A program made the position numbers and the translations under genes. A DNA stretch of 64,000 nucleotides from JAXGMV01 sp040772085. GTDB taxonomy: Bacteria > Chloroflexota > Anaerolineae > Anaerolineales > Anaerolineaceae. Positions 8,319 to 17,228 of the stretch are shown here, piece after piece. The stretch lies in the NCBI GenBank assembly GCA_040772085.1, contig JAXGYU010000001.1, positions 868,001 through 932,000 on the forward strand. Direction: 5' to 3'. Position 1 is the stretch's first letter. The number at the start of each line of letters is the position of its first letter. The notes beneath the pieces were generated by a model. That model had not been told where the DNA came from and did no database searches. It was given only the letters and a program-made list of their open reading frames with translations.

Positions 8319-9533
8319 ATGAAGAAACAATCAAAAACCCAGGAATTTATCGCCTTGGAAGATGATTATGGCGCGCATAATTATCATCCGCTGGATGTAG
8401 TCATTTCGAAAGCCAAGGGTTGTTGGGTTGAGGATGTTGACGGCAAAAAGTATCTGGATTGCCTGAGCGCATACTCCGCCCTGAACCAGGGACACGTTCA
8501 TCCGCGCATCCTGAAAAGGATGATCGATCAGGCGAAGAAAATCACCCTGACCTCACGCGCTTTCCGCAATGACCAGCTTGGTGTGTTTTACAAGGAACTC
8601 TCTGACCTCACCGGTTATGAGAAAGCGCTGCCAATGAATAGCGGCGCCGAGGCGGTCGAGACAGCCATCAAACTGGCACGCAAATGGGCTTACAAGGTTA
8701 AAGGCATCAAGAAACACAAGGCTGAGATCATCGTCGCCGAAAATAACTTCCACGGCAGGACGCTGCTGGCGGTCACCATGTCCTCCACACCCTTCTATCG
8801 TGAGTATTTTGGCCCGTTCGTGCCCGGCATCAAGATTGTCAAATATGACGACATCGAAGCCATCAAGGCAGCCATCACACCCAATACCGCAGCGGTCATG
8901 CTTGAACCAATCCAGGGCGAAGCCGGCATCATCATGCCCAAAAAAGGCTACCTGAAGAAGCTCGCCAAAGTTTGCAAGGACAACAACGTCCTGCTGATCT
9001 GCGACGAGATTCAAACGGGTCTGGGCCGGACAGGCAAACTGTTCGCCTTCCAGCACGATGGCATCCGCCCCGATATCGTCACCATCGGCAAGGCGCTTTC
9101 CGGCGGTTTCTATCCCGTCTCTGCTGTCCTGGCTGACGCGAAACTGATGGATCTGTTCCTCGCGGGTGAGCATGGCTCCACCTTCGGCGGCAATCCGCTG
9201 GCTGCTGCTGTTGCCAGTGAAGCACTAAAAGTGATTGTCGAAGAAAAGCTGATCGAAAACGCCGAGGAGATGGGCAATTACTTCATGGACCAATTGTCCG
9301 AGATTCCCAGCAAGCATGTCAAGGAAGTTCGCGGCAAGGGCTTGTTAATCGGCGTCGAGTTGCATGAAGCCGCGGGCGGCGCCCGACGCTTCTGCGAAGC
9401 GCTGCTGGATAAAGGCATCCTGGCCAAAGAAACCCATGACAATGTCATCCGCTTCGCGCCGCCATTGATCATCGACAAAGCAACCATCGACTGGGCATTG
9501 CCAAAAATCGCTGAAGTCTTGCAGATGGATTAA
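8319..9533 (+). CDS. rocD: Ornithine aminotransferase
   Basis: A 404-residue class-III PLP aminotransferase. ALNQGHVHPRI near 50, NSGAEAVETAIKLARKW near 108, the FHGRTL segment, LICDEIQTGLGRTG (the PLP-binding Asp in CDE) and IGKALSGGFYPVSAV (Schiff-base Lys) match ornithine delta-aminotransferases more closely than acetylornithine or GABA aminotransferases. It makes glutamate-5-semialdehyde from ornithine and 2-oxoglutarate. AAAGGAG overlaps the end of argF and serves as ribosome-binding site; the ATG directly follows the argF stop. Confidence 0.9.
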   Translation: MKKQSKTQEFIALEDDYGAHNYHPLDVVISKAKGCWVEDVDGKKYLDCLSAYSALNQGHVHPRILKRMIDQAKKITLTSRAFRNDQLGVFYKELSDLTGYEKALPMNSGAEAVETAIKLARKWAYKVKGIKKHKAEIIVAENNFHGRTLLAVTMSSTPFYREYFGPFVPGIKIVKYDDIEAIKAAITPNTAAVMLEPIQGEAGIIMPKKGYLKKLAKVCKDNNVLLICDEIQTGLGRTGKLFAFQHDGIRPDIVTIGKALSGGFYPVSAVLADAKLMDLFLAGEHGSTFGGNPLAAAVASEALKVIVEEKLIENAEEMGNYFMDQLSEIPSKHVKEVRGKGLLIGVELHEAAGGARRFCEALLDKGILAKETHDNVIRFAPPLIIDKATIDWALPKIAEVLQMD

Positions 9534-9554
9534 TTTTGAGGGGAAAACGCCTTT

Positions 9555-10868
9555 ATGGAGTGGCAGCAAACCTACAAGTCTAAACTCGTCACAGCAGCAG
9601 AAGCTGTCAAAAAAATCCAGTCAGGAAACAAAGTTTTCCTGACTGGAAATTGTTCGACCCCGCAGAAATTGTTGAACGCGCTCATTGATTACGCGCCTGA
9701 ATTGCGTGACGTGACGATCTATCACGCCCTGTTGATTGCTGGCTCAGAGTACGTGGAGCCCAGGATGCAGGGGCATTTGCGGGCGAATTCGCTCTTCATC
9801 AGCGCCAATGTCCGGGAGGCGGTCAACGCCGGCCGGGCAGATTTCACACCTGTCCTCCTCTCTGAGTTCCCGATCTTGTTCAAGACCGGGGTCATACCGC
9901 TGGACGTGGCTCTCGTGCATCTTTCGCCGCCTGATGAGCATGGCTTCTGTACCCTTGGGACAGAAGCAGGCCTCACCAAATCAGCAGCCGAGTCCGCCAG
10001 GCTGATCATCGCAGAGGTCAATCAGCGCATGCCCAGAATGAAGGGTGACACCCTGATCCATGTCAATGACATTGACTGGATCGTTGAATCTGACTATCTG
10101 GTAGCTGAAGCCCATAATAAAGTCTCGGGTGATCAGGAAGTCATCGACAACATCGGCAAGCATATCGCCAGCCTGATCCCGGATGGCGCGACCCTGCAGC
10201 TTGGCATCGGCGGAATTCCGAACGCGGTGCTGCATTACCTGAAGGACAAGAAGGACCTGGGGATCCACTCCGAGCTTTTCTCGGACGGGCTGATTGAACT
10301 GGTTGAATCAGGCGTCGTTAATGGCAGCAAGAAGTCCATTCACCCCGGCAAAATCATTGCCGGCTTCATCATCGGCAGCCATAAGTTATATGAGTGGGTC
10401 AATCACAATGACATGATCGAGCTCTACAAGACCGAGTATGTCAATGACCCCTTCGTGATCGCGAAGAACGACAACATGGTCGCGATCAATTCCGCCATGG
10501 AAGTGGATTTCACCGGCCAGGTGTGCGCCGACAGCATTGGCACCTATCTCTTCAGCGGCATCGGCGGGCAGTTGGACTTTATCTATGGGGCTTCCCGTTC
10601 CAAAGGCGGGCTGCCAATCATCGCGCTGCCCAGTACTGCCACCATGAAGAACGGCGAGAAAATAAGCAAGATTGTGCCGACCCTCAAACCGGGCGCCGGC
10701 ATCACGGTCACACGCAATCATGTTCATTACATCGCGACAGAATACGGTATTGTCGACCTGTATGGCAAGCCGATTCGCGAGCGAACGGAATTGCTGATCT
10801 CAATTGCTCACCCCGAGTTCAGGGATGAGCTGCGTGCCCAGGCACAGAAGCTGAAATATGTCGGATAA
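9555..10868 (+). CDS. Acetyl-CoA hydrolase/transferase family CoA-transferase (4-hydroxybutyrate CoA-transferase-like)
   Basis: A 437-residue class-I CoA-transferase with both Cat1/Cat2-type domains. The segment GIGGIPNAVLHYLK followed by HSELFSDG contains the expected catalytic Glu, and the run to SIHPGKI is typical of 4-hydroxybutyrate/butyrate:acetate CoA-transferases. The family moves CoA between acetyl-CoA and short acids during fermentation. It lies 21 bp after rocD with a GAGGGG site, so it probably belongs to the same transcript and an amino-acid fermentation context. Acceptor specificity cannot be read from sequence. Its end overlaps the pyruvate kinase start by 11 bp. Confidence 0.85.
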   Translation: MEWQQTYKSKLVTAAEAVKKIQSGNKVFLTGNCSTPQKLLNALIDYAPELRDVTIYHALLIAGSEYVEPRMQGHLRANSLFISANVREAVNAGRADFTPVLLSEFPILFKTGVIPLDVALVHLSPPDEHGFCTLGTEAGLTKSAAESARLIIAEVNQRMPRMKGDTLIHVNDIDWIVESDYLVAEAHNKVSGDQEVIDNIGKHIASLIPDGATLQLGIGGIPNAVLHYLKDKKDLGIHSELFSDGLIELVESGVVNGSKKSIHPGKIIAGFIIGSHKLYEWVNHNDMIELYKTEYVNDPFVIAKNDNMVAINSAMEVDFTGQVCADSIGTYLFSGIGGQLDFIYGASRSKGGLPIIALPSTATMKNGEKISKIVPTLKPGAGITVTRNHVHYIATEYGIVDLYGKPIRERTELLISIAHPEFRDELRAQAQKLKYVG

Positions 10869-12321
10869 TCGGACAATGTTTCGCAGGGCAAAGATAGTCG
10901 CAACCATCGGCCCGGCAAGCGAATCAGCAGAAACGATACGCAGTCTAATCCAAGCGGGCATGAATGTCGCCCGCTTGAATTTTTCTCACGGCACTCATGC
11001 AGTTCACCAGCGAAATTTGCGCCGCTTGCGGGCGGTCGCCAAAGAGCTGGGGACGAATCTTACAATCCTGCTGGACTTGCAAGGCCCCAAACTGCGTGTT
11101 GGCAACATCGAGAAACCCGGTCTGTCCTTACAGCCGGGTGAAGTGATTCGGTTCAGCAATCTTGAAACCGCGCAGGAAAAAGGCGTCATCCCGTTCAAAG
11201 TCGATGGTTTCTATGATCTCGACCAGTTGGGCAAAATCCTGCTGCTCGATGACGGAAAGATCGCCTTGCGGGTCATCTCAAACGATACAGGTTCCCTGAC
11301 CGCTGAAGTCCTGCGCGGAGGTGTGCTCACCTCTCATAAGGGAGTGAATTTGCCTGGAACCAACCTCGGGCTTTCTTCGCTGACTCCCAAAGATTACGCT
11401 GACCTGCGCTTCGGTCTGAACGCGCGGGTGGACGCGATCGCTATCTCATTTATCCGCAACGCGGAGGACATCAGGATCGCCCGCGAATTCATAGCCGGCA
11501 TCCAGAAGCCTGCCAATTACCGTCCCCTGCTGATTGCTAAAATCGAGAAACCCGAAGCGTTCGACAACCTGGCTGAGATCCTGGCGCTAGCCGATGGCGT
11601 GATGGTCGCCAGAGGAGATCTGGCTGTCGAGACTTCCATCGCCAAAGTTCCGATATTGCAAAAAGAGATCATAGAAATGGCGAACAGGCGCAATAAGCTG
11701 GTGATCACAGCTACTCAGATGCTTGAATCGATGATCACAGCGCCCACGCCCACCCGGGCGGAAGCCACGGATATTGCCAACGCTGTACTAGATGGATCTG
11801 ACGCGTTGATGCTCTCGGCTGAGACAGCCGTTGGTCAATATCCAGTCAATGCCGTCCAAACGATGTCTGAAATCATTCTTGAGACAGAAAAGCTGGGCCG
11901 GTCCTACCAGAAACATTACGCCGGCGATGATGCCGAACTGAATGAAGACGCGCAATCGCTCGCCCTTGCTGCCGCGCAACTGGCCAATGATATGAATGTC
12001 AATGCCATTTTCATCTTCACTGAGAGCGGCAATACAGCGCGTCTGGTCTCCAAGACGCATACGCCCGTGAAGATTTTCGCATTCACGCCGAACCTGCATA
12101 CCTATCAGCAACTGGCGCTGCTCTGGGGCGTGGAAGCGCATTATGAGAAGTTCAGCGGCAGCCTGGATGGGATGATCAAAGTGATCGAATCTTTCCTCGA
12201 GCGGCGTGGAGAACTGGCAACGACCAACCAGGTCATTCTGGTTAGCGGTTATCCGTTCGGCAAACGCATGCCGCCGAACTTTCTGCACCTGCATACCGTG
12301 CAAAAGAAGAGACCGTCCTGA
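10858..12321 (+). CDS. pyk: Pyruvate kinase
   Basis: A 487-residue enzyme forming pyruvate and ATP from PEP and ADP. Motifs in order: KIVATIGPAS (near 12), MNVARLNFSHG (near 40), the active-site block LLIAKIEKPEAFDN, VMVARGDLAVE and the ITATQMLESMI-PTRAEATD block, then the C-terminal regulatory domain (from about 350). The start overlaps the CoA-transferase stop by 11 bp; an alternative ATG lies at 10876. The stop codon is itself the 3-nt loop of the terminator hairpin. Confidence 0.95.
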   Translation: MSDNRTMFRRAKIVATIGPASESAETIRSLIQAGMNVARLNFSHGTHAVHQRNLRRLRAVAKELGTNLTILLDLQGPKLRVGNIEKPGLSLQPGEVIRFSNLETAQEKGVIPFKVDGFYDLDQLGKILLLDDGKIALRVISNDTGSLTAEVLRGGVLTSHKGVNLPGTNLGLSSLTPKDYADLRFGLNARVDAIAISFIRNAEDIRIAREFIAGIQKPANYRPLLIAKIEKPEAFDNLAEILALADGVMVARGDLAVETSIAKVPILQKEIIEMANRRNKLVITATQMLESMITAPTPTRAEATDIANAVLDGSDALMLSAETAVGQYPVNAVQTMSEIILETEKLGRSYQKHYAGDDAELNEDAQSLALAAAQLANDMNVNAIFIFTESGNTARLVSKTHTPVKIFAFTPNLHTYQQLALLWGVEAHYEKFSGSLDGMIKVIESFLERRGELATTNQVILVSGYPFGKRMPPNFLHLHTVQKKRPS

Positions 12322-12335
12322 GGACGGTCTCTTCT
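12305..12335. terminator. Bidirectional terminator between pyk and porB
   Basis: A perfect 14-bp inverted repeat (AGAAGAGACCGTCC and its complement) encloses a 3-nt loop that is the pyk stop codon TGA. It ends 5 bp before the convergent porB stop. The stem is purine-rich on one side rather than followed by a long U-tract, so efficiency is uncertain. Confidence 0.7.
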
Positions 12336-12339
12336 CTGT

Positions 12340-13386
12340 TTAGCGCATGCTCGCGTTGATTTTATCGAGTGTGCCTGATTTTGGACGCAGATCTGGTTCC
12401 TGCAGCCGGTTCAAAGGTCCCTCGACCAGATTGAACTTGTCATGCAGCACAGGTTCCTCAGGGTCGATATACAACAAGCCCGTCACCAACTGACGTTTGC
12501 GGTAGCCCTCATCGAGCACCCGGAATGCCTCAGCGCGGTTGGTTGGGTCATAATCGCGTTCGAGCTTCTTGAGCAGGATGGTTGATTCGTCATGCAGCTT
12601 GACTGCCTTGACTTCACCCTCTTCGTAGTCTTCGATCATGATCTCATCTCGCGCCGGCACGAAAGTCATACCATGCAACTGCTCTTCATTGTCCTTGCCG
12701 AACGCGTAAGAGTGGATGGTATCTTCCTTGTTGTTGAACGTGACGCAGGGGCTGATGATATCTAGCACAGCGATGCCGCGATGGCTGAGCGCTGCTTTAA
12801 TCAAATCCTTGACCTGCTTCGGATCGCCGGCGAAGGATCGGGCGACAAAGCTGGCATGCGCTGCCAGAGCTTCCATACAAATATCGACCGGCAAGTATTT
12901 AGAAACGCCTTGCCGCTTCAGGAACATACCCTGCTCGACCGTCGCAGAGAATTGACCTTTCGTCAGGCCATAGACGCCATTGTTCTCGACGATATAAACC
13001 ATCGGGATATTGCGGCGCACGGCGTGTTTGAACTGTCCCATACCAATCGAGGCTGTGTCACCATCACCGCTGACCGCGAAGACTTTCAGAGAAAGGTCAG
13101 CGAAGGACGCGCCGATGGCCAACGAAGGCATTCTGCCGTGCAAGCCGTTGAAAGCAAAGGAGCGCAGCATGAAATAGGTCGGGCTTTTACTCGAGCAGCC
13201 AATACCGGAGAATTTCATCAATTTTTCGGGGATGATATTCAGCTCATAACAAGCCGCGACGATCTGGCTGGCGATCGAATTGTGCCCGCAACCCTGGCAG
13301 AGTGTGCTGGCTGCGCCGCGGTAATCATTTCGTGAGAGCCCCGCCGCGTTTACATTGACTGCATGTTCGATAACTTGTTCGCTCAT
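12340..13386 (-). CDS. porB: 2-oxoacid:ferredoxin oxidoreductase, beta subunit
   Basis: The thiamine-diphosphate subunit of a pyruvate or 2-oxoglutarate:ferredoxin oxidoreductase (348 residues). It has CQGCGHNSIAS near the N-terminus, GIGCSSK, the ThDP motif GDGDTASIGMGQFKHAVRRN and VENNGVYGLTKGQ. AGGAG 8 bp before the ATG at 13386 overlaps the porA stop and decides the start. With porA it converts a 2-oxoacid and CoA to acyl-CoA, CO2 and reduced ferredoxin. Sequence alone does not settle pyruvate versus 2-oxoglutarate, so the symbol is generic. Confidence 0.88.
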   Translation of the reverse strand: MSEQVIEHAVNVNAAGLSRNDYRGAASTLCQGCGHNSIASQIVAACYELNIIPEKLMKFSGIGCSSKSPTYFMLRSFAFNGLHGRMPSLAIGASFADLSLKVFAVSGDGDTASIGMGQFKHAVRRNIPMVYIVENNGVYGLTKGQFSATVEQGMFLKRQGVSKYLPVDICMEALAAHASFVARSFAGDPKQVKDLIKAALSHRGIAVLDIISPCVTFNNKEDTIHSYAFGKDNEEQLHGMTFVPARDEIMIEDYEEGEVKAVKLHDESTILLKKLERDYDPTNRAEAFRVLDEGYRKRQLVTGLLYIDPEEPVLHDKFNLVEGPLNRLQEPDLRPKSGTLDKINASMR

Positions 13387-13390
13387 GATA

Positions 13391-15214
13391 TTACTCCTGT
13401 CCGCCAATCAGATCTAATACGTTTTGCGCGCTCAGCGGCAACCCATTGAGCACGGCGGCCTTTTTCAGCCGGGTCGCTAACTCGGGGTATTCCATCAAAA
13501 GCAACTGCCGCATCTGTCCATCATGGTTCATCTCAACAATCGCGACCTGGTCATGGTCCTCAATGAACTTTTTGACGTCGTCAGTAAATGGCAGAGCGCG
13601 CAAGCGCAGCACATCATAGGCATTGCCTGCTTCGGAGAGCATATCAGCAGCCTCAAGCACGGCCGGCATGGTCGAACCATAGGCGATGATGCCCTTGCGT
13701 GATCCGAAATCTTTCTCCAGAACTGGCGCCGGGATGTAAGATTTCGCGGTCTCAAATTTCTTCATGATGCGATTGAAGACACGCTCCCAAACCGCGGCGT
13801 CCTCAGCGTAGCGGGCATACTCGTCGTGTCCAGTGCCACGGGTGAAATAACCGCTCTTCGCGTTCATATTGCCTGGTACGGTGCGATACGGAACGCCGTC
13901 ACCGTCGATGTCGAGGTAGCGGCCCCAGTCACCGGCGCGCTCATCCAGAATGCGCTGGAGGTCTTCTTCCCAGATCACCTTGCCTCTGTCCATCGGTTTG
14001 TCGGGGTAATTGAATTTCGGGGTCATCCAGAAATTCATACCCAGGTCGAGGTCAGAGAGGACGATCACGGGTGTCTGGAAGCGCTCGGCGATATCGAATG
14101 CCTTCCAGCCAAATTCAAAGCATTCGTTGACACTGCACGGGATCAGAGTGATATAGCGCCGGTCGCCATGACTCAGGAAAGCTGCCTGGGTGATGTCGCC
14201 CTGCGCGGTTCGGGTCGGTAAGCCGGTGCTGGGACCAACGCGCTGGACGTTCCAGACAACCACAGGCACCTCAGCGAAGAAAGCCAGCCCCATGTATTCG
14301 CCCATCAGCGACATGCCAGGGCCTGAGGTGGAGGTCATCGAACGCAAGCCAGCCCAGCCGCCGCCAATCGCCATGCCGATGGCTGAAAGTTCATCTTCCG
14401 CCTGGACAATGGCGAAAGTATTTTTGCCGGTCTCGGGGTCCGTGCGCAGTTTCGGCGCGTGCTCGATCATGGATTCGACCATGGAGGAAGCCGGCGTGAT
14501 CGGGTACCACGCGGTGAGCTGCATACCGCCATAAATGGCGCCCAGTCCGCCAGCGACGTTCCCTTCAGCCAGCACCCAGTCATCAGTTTTATTGGATGGC
14601 TCGATGTAGTAGGGATCTTTTTTGACCAGATTGTCTTTCGCCCACTCAGCAGCTTTGGAAATGATGCCAAAGTTCGAGTTGACTGGCACTTCCTTGCCAT
14701 TGAACGCGAAGACGATTGCTTCGCGAACTTTCTCGAGGCTGATGCCCATCATCTGCGCCAGCACGCCAACATAAACCATATTTGAGATATAGGTTCTCAA
14801 ATTGGCTGGCGTGTCGCTATCCTTGATGATCTTCTTGACAGCCATCGGGTAGACGTAGATGTCATCACGTTCTACCGGCAGCTTGAGGTCATCAGTATAG
14901 AAGAGCACGCCGCCGGACGGCAGGCTCATGATGTCCTTCTGCAGCGTCGTCGGATTCATCGAAATGACGATGTCCGAGACATCCTTGCGGGCGAAGTACC
15001 CCTTTTCAGAAACCCTGATTGTGAACCAGGTGGGCATGCCCTGAATGTTGGACGGGAAGATGTTCTTCCCAGATGCCGGGATGCCCATCCGGAACAAGGC
15101 TCTCAGGATCGCCATGTTGGATGTGGCGCTGCCCGATCCATTGATGGTGCTGAATGTGATGGAGAAATCGTTGACAATCTTTTTCTGCGCTGTTCCGATG
15201 CTGTCGTTTGACAT
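13391..15214 (-). CDS. porA: 2-oxoacid:ferredoxin oxidoreductase, fused gamma-alpha subunit
   Basis: A 607-residue fusion. Residues about 1-190 are the gamma (CoA-binding) domain (FSTINGSGSATSNMAILRALFRMGIP). The remainder is the alpha domain with AWYPITPASSMVESM, the block EDELSAIGMAIGGGWAGLRSMTSTSGPG and a C-terminal transketolase-like domain. This gamma-alpha order is typical of KorA/VorA-type enzymes. It starts 21 bp after the regulator gene with an AAAGGTGG site. No separate delta ferredoxin subunit is present, so an external ferredoxin is needed. Confidence 0.9.
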   Translation of the reverse strand: MSNDSIGTAQKKIVNDFSITFSTINGSGSATSNMAILRALFRMGIPASGKNIFPSNIQGMPTWFTIRVSEKGYFARKDVSDIVISMNPTTLQKDIMSLPSGGVLFYTDDLKLPVERDDIYVYPMAVKKIIKDSDTPANLRTYISNMVYVGVLAQMMGISLEKVREAIVFAFNGKEVPVNSNFGIISKAAEWAKDNLVKKDPYYIEPSNKTDDWVLAEGNVAGGLGAIYGGMQLTAWYPITPASSMVESMIEHAPKLRTDPETGKNTFAIVQAEDELSAIGMAIGGGWAGLRSMTSTSGPGMSLMGEYMGLAFFAEVPVVVWNVQRVGPSTGLPTRTAQGDITQAAFLSHGDRRYITLIPCSVNECFEFGWKAFDIAERFQTPVIVLSDLDLGMNFWMTPKFNYPDKPMDRGKVIWEEDLQRILDERAGDWGRYLDIDGDGVPYRTVPGNMNAKSGYFTRGTGHDEYARYAEDAAVWERVFNRIMKKFETAKSYIPAPVLEKDFGSRKGIIAYGSTMPAVLEAADMLSEAGNAYDVLRLRALPFTDDVKKFIEDHDQVAIVEMNHDGQMRQLLLMEYPELATRLKKAAVLNGLPLSAQNVLDLIGGQE

Positions 15215-15235
15215 ATACCACCTTTTCCTGTTTTT

Positions 15236-15910
15236 TCACTCAAAAGACTGGATTAAATTTGGCCGTGTCTTGTAAGTCAACAAATTCATGTGTTCCCGCA
15301 GCAATTGATAACTGAGGTTGAAATCGCGGACGCTGATCGCGTCGATGATCCGCTCATGATATTGCCAGACTTTCTGATGATAGGCGAGCTCATCCGAGAT
15401 ACTGAGACCAAGTTCTTCATATAGATCCCAGTAGGTCTCCAGCAAGCCGACCACGAAGACGTTTTCAATTTTGGAGATGATGCGCATGTGGAGCTGGCGA
15501 TGTTCGCTGACAGGAACTACAAAAGGCTCCCGCTTGAGTTTTTGCTGCGCTGTCAGCAGCAATTTTTTCAAGCAGCGGATGTCCTCATCCGTTAGTTGCT
15601 GAACAGCCTCATACCAGTATGAGATCTCAAGGTGATTGCGCATTTCCCAATATTGCTGGAAAAGTTGCGGGTCATTGCGCAGCGCGTACCCCGCTGTGAA
15701 TTTGGTTGAGGGCGAAAATGAGAAAGGCAGCTTACGCAAACCGGCGCGCGGACGAATTTCAACCACGCCCATCGCACGGGCGAGTTCGAGCTGTTCTCTT
15801 AAACTTGGCAGGCTTTTGTTGAGTTTCTTGCTTAAATCCTGTAGTCCCGGCAGTTTGCCGTTGTCTTGGATCCCGGAAGTCGCGAGGTAATTTAGGAACT
15901 CGTTGTCCAT
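15236..15910 (-). CDS. GntR-type (FadR/FCD-like) transcriptional regulator of the 2-oxoacid oxidoreductase genes
   Basis: A 224-residue protein when started at ATG 15910. The N-terminal winged helix (LPGLQDLSKKLNKSLPSLREQLELARAMGVVEIRPRAG) is followed by an all-helical FCD-like ligand domain with YWEMRNHLEISYW, HRQLHMRI and YQLLREHMNLL. The start is chosen because the longer frame would begin at TTG 15964 and place the operator inside coding sequence; no clear Shine-Dalgarno is seen for either. It directly precedes porAB in one transcript. Two identical-pattern palindromes lie in its promoter, so self-repression is likely. The ligand is unknown, perhaps an organic acid. Confidence 0.78.
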   Translation of the reverse strand: MDNEFLNYLATSGIQDNGKLPGLQDLSKKLNKSLPSLREQLELARAMGVVEIRPRAGLRKLPFSFSPSTKFTAGYALRNDPQLFQQYWEMRNHLEISYWYEAVQQLTDEDIRCLKKLLLTAQQKLKREPFVVPVSEHRQLHMRIISKIENVFVVGLLETYWDLYEELGLSISDELAYHQKVWQYHERIIDAISVRDFNLSYQLLREHMNLLTYKTRPNLIQSFE

Positions 15911-15913
15911 TTT

Positions 15914-15928
15914 ATTAATATGATTAAT
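15914..15928. promoter_or_regulatory. Operator-like palindrome 1 (ATTAAT-N3-ATTAAT)
   Basis: The second copy of the palindrome found at the promoter, lying directly before ATG 15910. Its centre is 52 bp (about five helical turns) from copy 2, so two dimers could sit on the same DNA face. Confidence 0.5.
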
Positions 15929-15962
15929 TCGCCCGAAATATGTCGTTCTCTTGTTTCCGTTC

Positions 15963-15985
15963 AATATTAATCAGATTAATAATAT
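15963..15985. promoter_or_regulatory. Operator-like palindrome 2 overlapping the start site
   Basis: ATTAAT-CAG-ATTAAT (15966-15980) extends outward to an imperfect 23-bp palindrome beginning AATATTAAT. It overlaps the end of the -10 box and the predicted start point of the regulator-porAB promoter, the classic place for an autorepressor. Confidence 0.55.
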
Positions 15986-16011
15986 CTTACCACGCAATAC
16001 TGCACTGTCAA
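15984..16011 (-). promoter_or_regulatory. Sigma-70-type promoter of regulator-porAB
   Basis: On the minus strand TTGACA (16011-16006), a 16-bp spacer and TAAGAT (15989-15984). Transcription would start near 15977, inside palindrome 2. Confidence 0.7.
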
Positions 16012-16057
16012 CAGACAAATGTCATATTTTTCTGTGATAATTTTTTGACGCGCGGGT

Positions 16058-16888
16058 TTATTCGAAGCTGATCTCGGAGAGTTGAAATTCTTTTCTGCCA
16101 TTTTCAGGCAATTCAACAATCACTGCCTCTTTCAGGGTCAGCACTTCCACCACCCGTCCCTCACCCATCGGTGTTTTCACGGTTTTGTTGCGCTTTGGAA
16201 GCTGCTTGCGCAGGGCGACGTATTGCTCAAACTCATAGATCAGGCAGCAGCGCAAGCGGCCGCAGATGCCGGTGATCTCGGTTGGTGTCAGGGAAACGTT
16301 TTGCTCTTTCGCCATCTTGATCGAGATGGAGTTGAAGTCAGTCAGGAACTTACAGCAGCAGCGCTGCTCCAGACCGCAGGCGCCCATGCCGCAGACAATT
16401 TTCGCCACATCTCGCGGCCCAATCTGGCGCATTTCCAGTTGGCTCGGCGCGAATTGCCTGGCGATACTGTTGCGGAAGCGTTTCAGGTCGACTTTTTCAT
16501 CTGAGTCGCTGCTGTAAAGTACGGTCAGACGTTTACCCTCGAAACTGTATCCTGCCGAGATAAACTTCACATTGGCTACTTGTTCCTGCTCAGCTTTGGT
16601 CTTGACCAGCGCCAGCGCCTCATCCTGCTTGTCGAGCCAGCCTTGTTGAATCAGCAGATCCTGAGCAGTCGCCTTGCGGTCGATGGCCTTGAGCGAGGAG
16701 AGATCTTCTACCTCGCTCAGTTCAGCAAATCGTTCAACCGTGCCGATCTGGCTGCCGCGTGACGTCTCGACCAGGACAAAATCGCCCAGTTCAAGATCTG
16801 CAATTTTTGAGCACTCAAAATGGTAGAGCTTCCCGACTTTCGAGAATCTGACACAAGCTAATTTTTGATTGTTTTGATCTTCCATCAT
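16058..16888 (-). CDS. PSP1-domain protein (RicT/YaaT-like)
   Basis: A 276-residue protein with the PSP1 C-terminal domain: CGMGACGLEQRCCCKFL and GICGRLRCCLIYE (Cys-rich block near 180-225) and a C-terminal PMGEGRVVEV segment. In Bacillus the YaaT/RicT homologue works with RicA/RicF, binds Fe-S clusters and supports RNA maturation; whether this holds here is unknown. Two ATG codons in a row at 16888 and 16885 make the exact start uncertain. It is the last gene of the nuo transcript, 19 bp after the small Cys protein. Confidence 0.85.
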   Translation of the reverse strand: MMEDQNNQKLACVRFSKVGKLYHFECSKIADLELGDFVLVETSRGSQIGTVERFAELSEVEDLSSLKAIDRKATAQDLLIQQGWLDKQDEALALVKTKAEQEQVANVKFISAGYSFEGKRLTVLYSSDSDEKVDLKRFRNSIARQFAPSQLEMRQIGPRDVAKIVCGMGACGLEQRCCCKFLTDFNSISIKMAKEQNVSLTPTEITGICGRLRCCLIYEFEQYVALRKQLPKRNKTVKTPMGEGRVVEVLTLKEAVIVELPENGRKEFQLSEISFE

Positions 16889-16907
16889 AATTCTCAGGAG
16901 CTGCCGA

Positions 16908-17225
16908 TTACCGCTCCTTGAGCGTAGAAATTTCCTTTTTGGTTTTCGCGTACAGGTTGATCAGTTCTGTGTCATCAGCCCTGTAGCGCTTGATGGTTTG
17001 CACCGAACATTGCGTGCAACCTCGCATCGCCCGAAAGGAGCCCGTGTTGCAGGAGATGCATCCGTTTAATCTTACCATCATGTACGCAAAGGCGACCTGG
17101 TCGGCAATTCGCGTCTTTGGTTCACTAACTGAACGGACCAATTTGTTCCACGCGTCGCCCCGCAGATTGATCAGCTTGGGGATGACCCGCAGCGGAAAGA
17201 GTAATTCAGTGTCTTCGTTATACAT
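16908..17225 (-). CDS. Conserved-looking small protein with four clustered cysteines
   Basis: Not recognised as a named family. The 105-residue protein has a helical N-terminal half and a C-terminal GCISCNTGSFRAMRGCTQCS motif (CxxC...CxxC near residues 55-75), suggesting a zinc or Fe-S site. The start lies 3 bp past the nuoI stop and the end 19 bp before the PSP1 gene, so it is part of the nuo transcript. No signal peptide or membrane segment is visible. Tight placement between nuoI and a PSP1 protein hints at a maturation or redox role, which is inference. Confidence 0.7.
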   Translation of the reverse strand: MYNEDTELLFPLRVIPKLINLRGDAWNKLVRSVSEPKTRIADQVAFAYMMVRLNGCISCNTGSFRAMRGCTQCSVQTIKRYRADDTELINLYAKTKKEISTLKER

Positions 17226-17228
17226 AGC

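Noticed and set aside
8669..8690. TGGCACG on the plus strand inside rocD
   Set aside because: The -12 part (TTGC) is missing; coding sequence.
14683..14697. Sigma-54-like TGGCACT-TCC-TTGC on the plus strand
   Set aside because: Spacing between GG and GC is one base short, and it lies antisense inside porA with no plus-strand gene downstream.
13391..15214. Indolepyruvate ferredoxin oxidoreductase
   Set aside because: Gamma-alpha fusion order and the paired beta subunit fit the Kor/Por/Vor family; IOR subunits have a different domain order.
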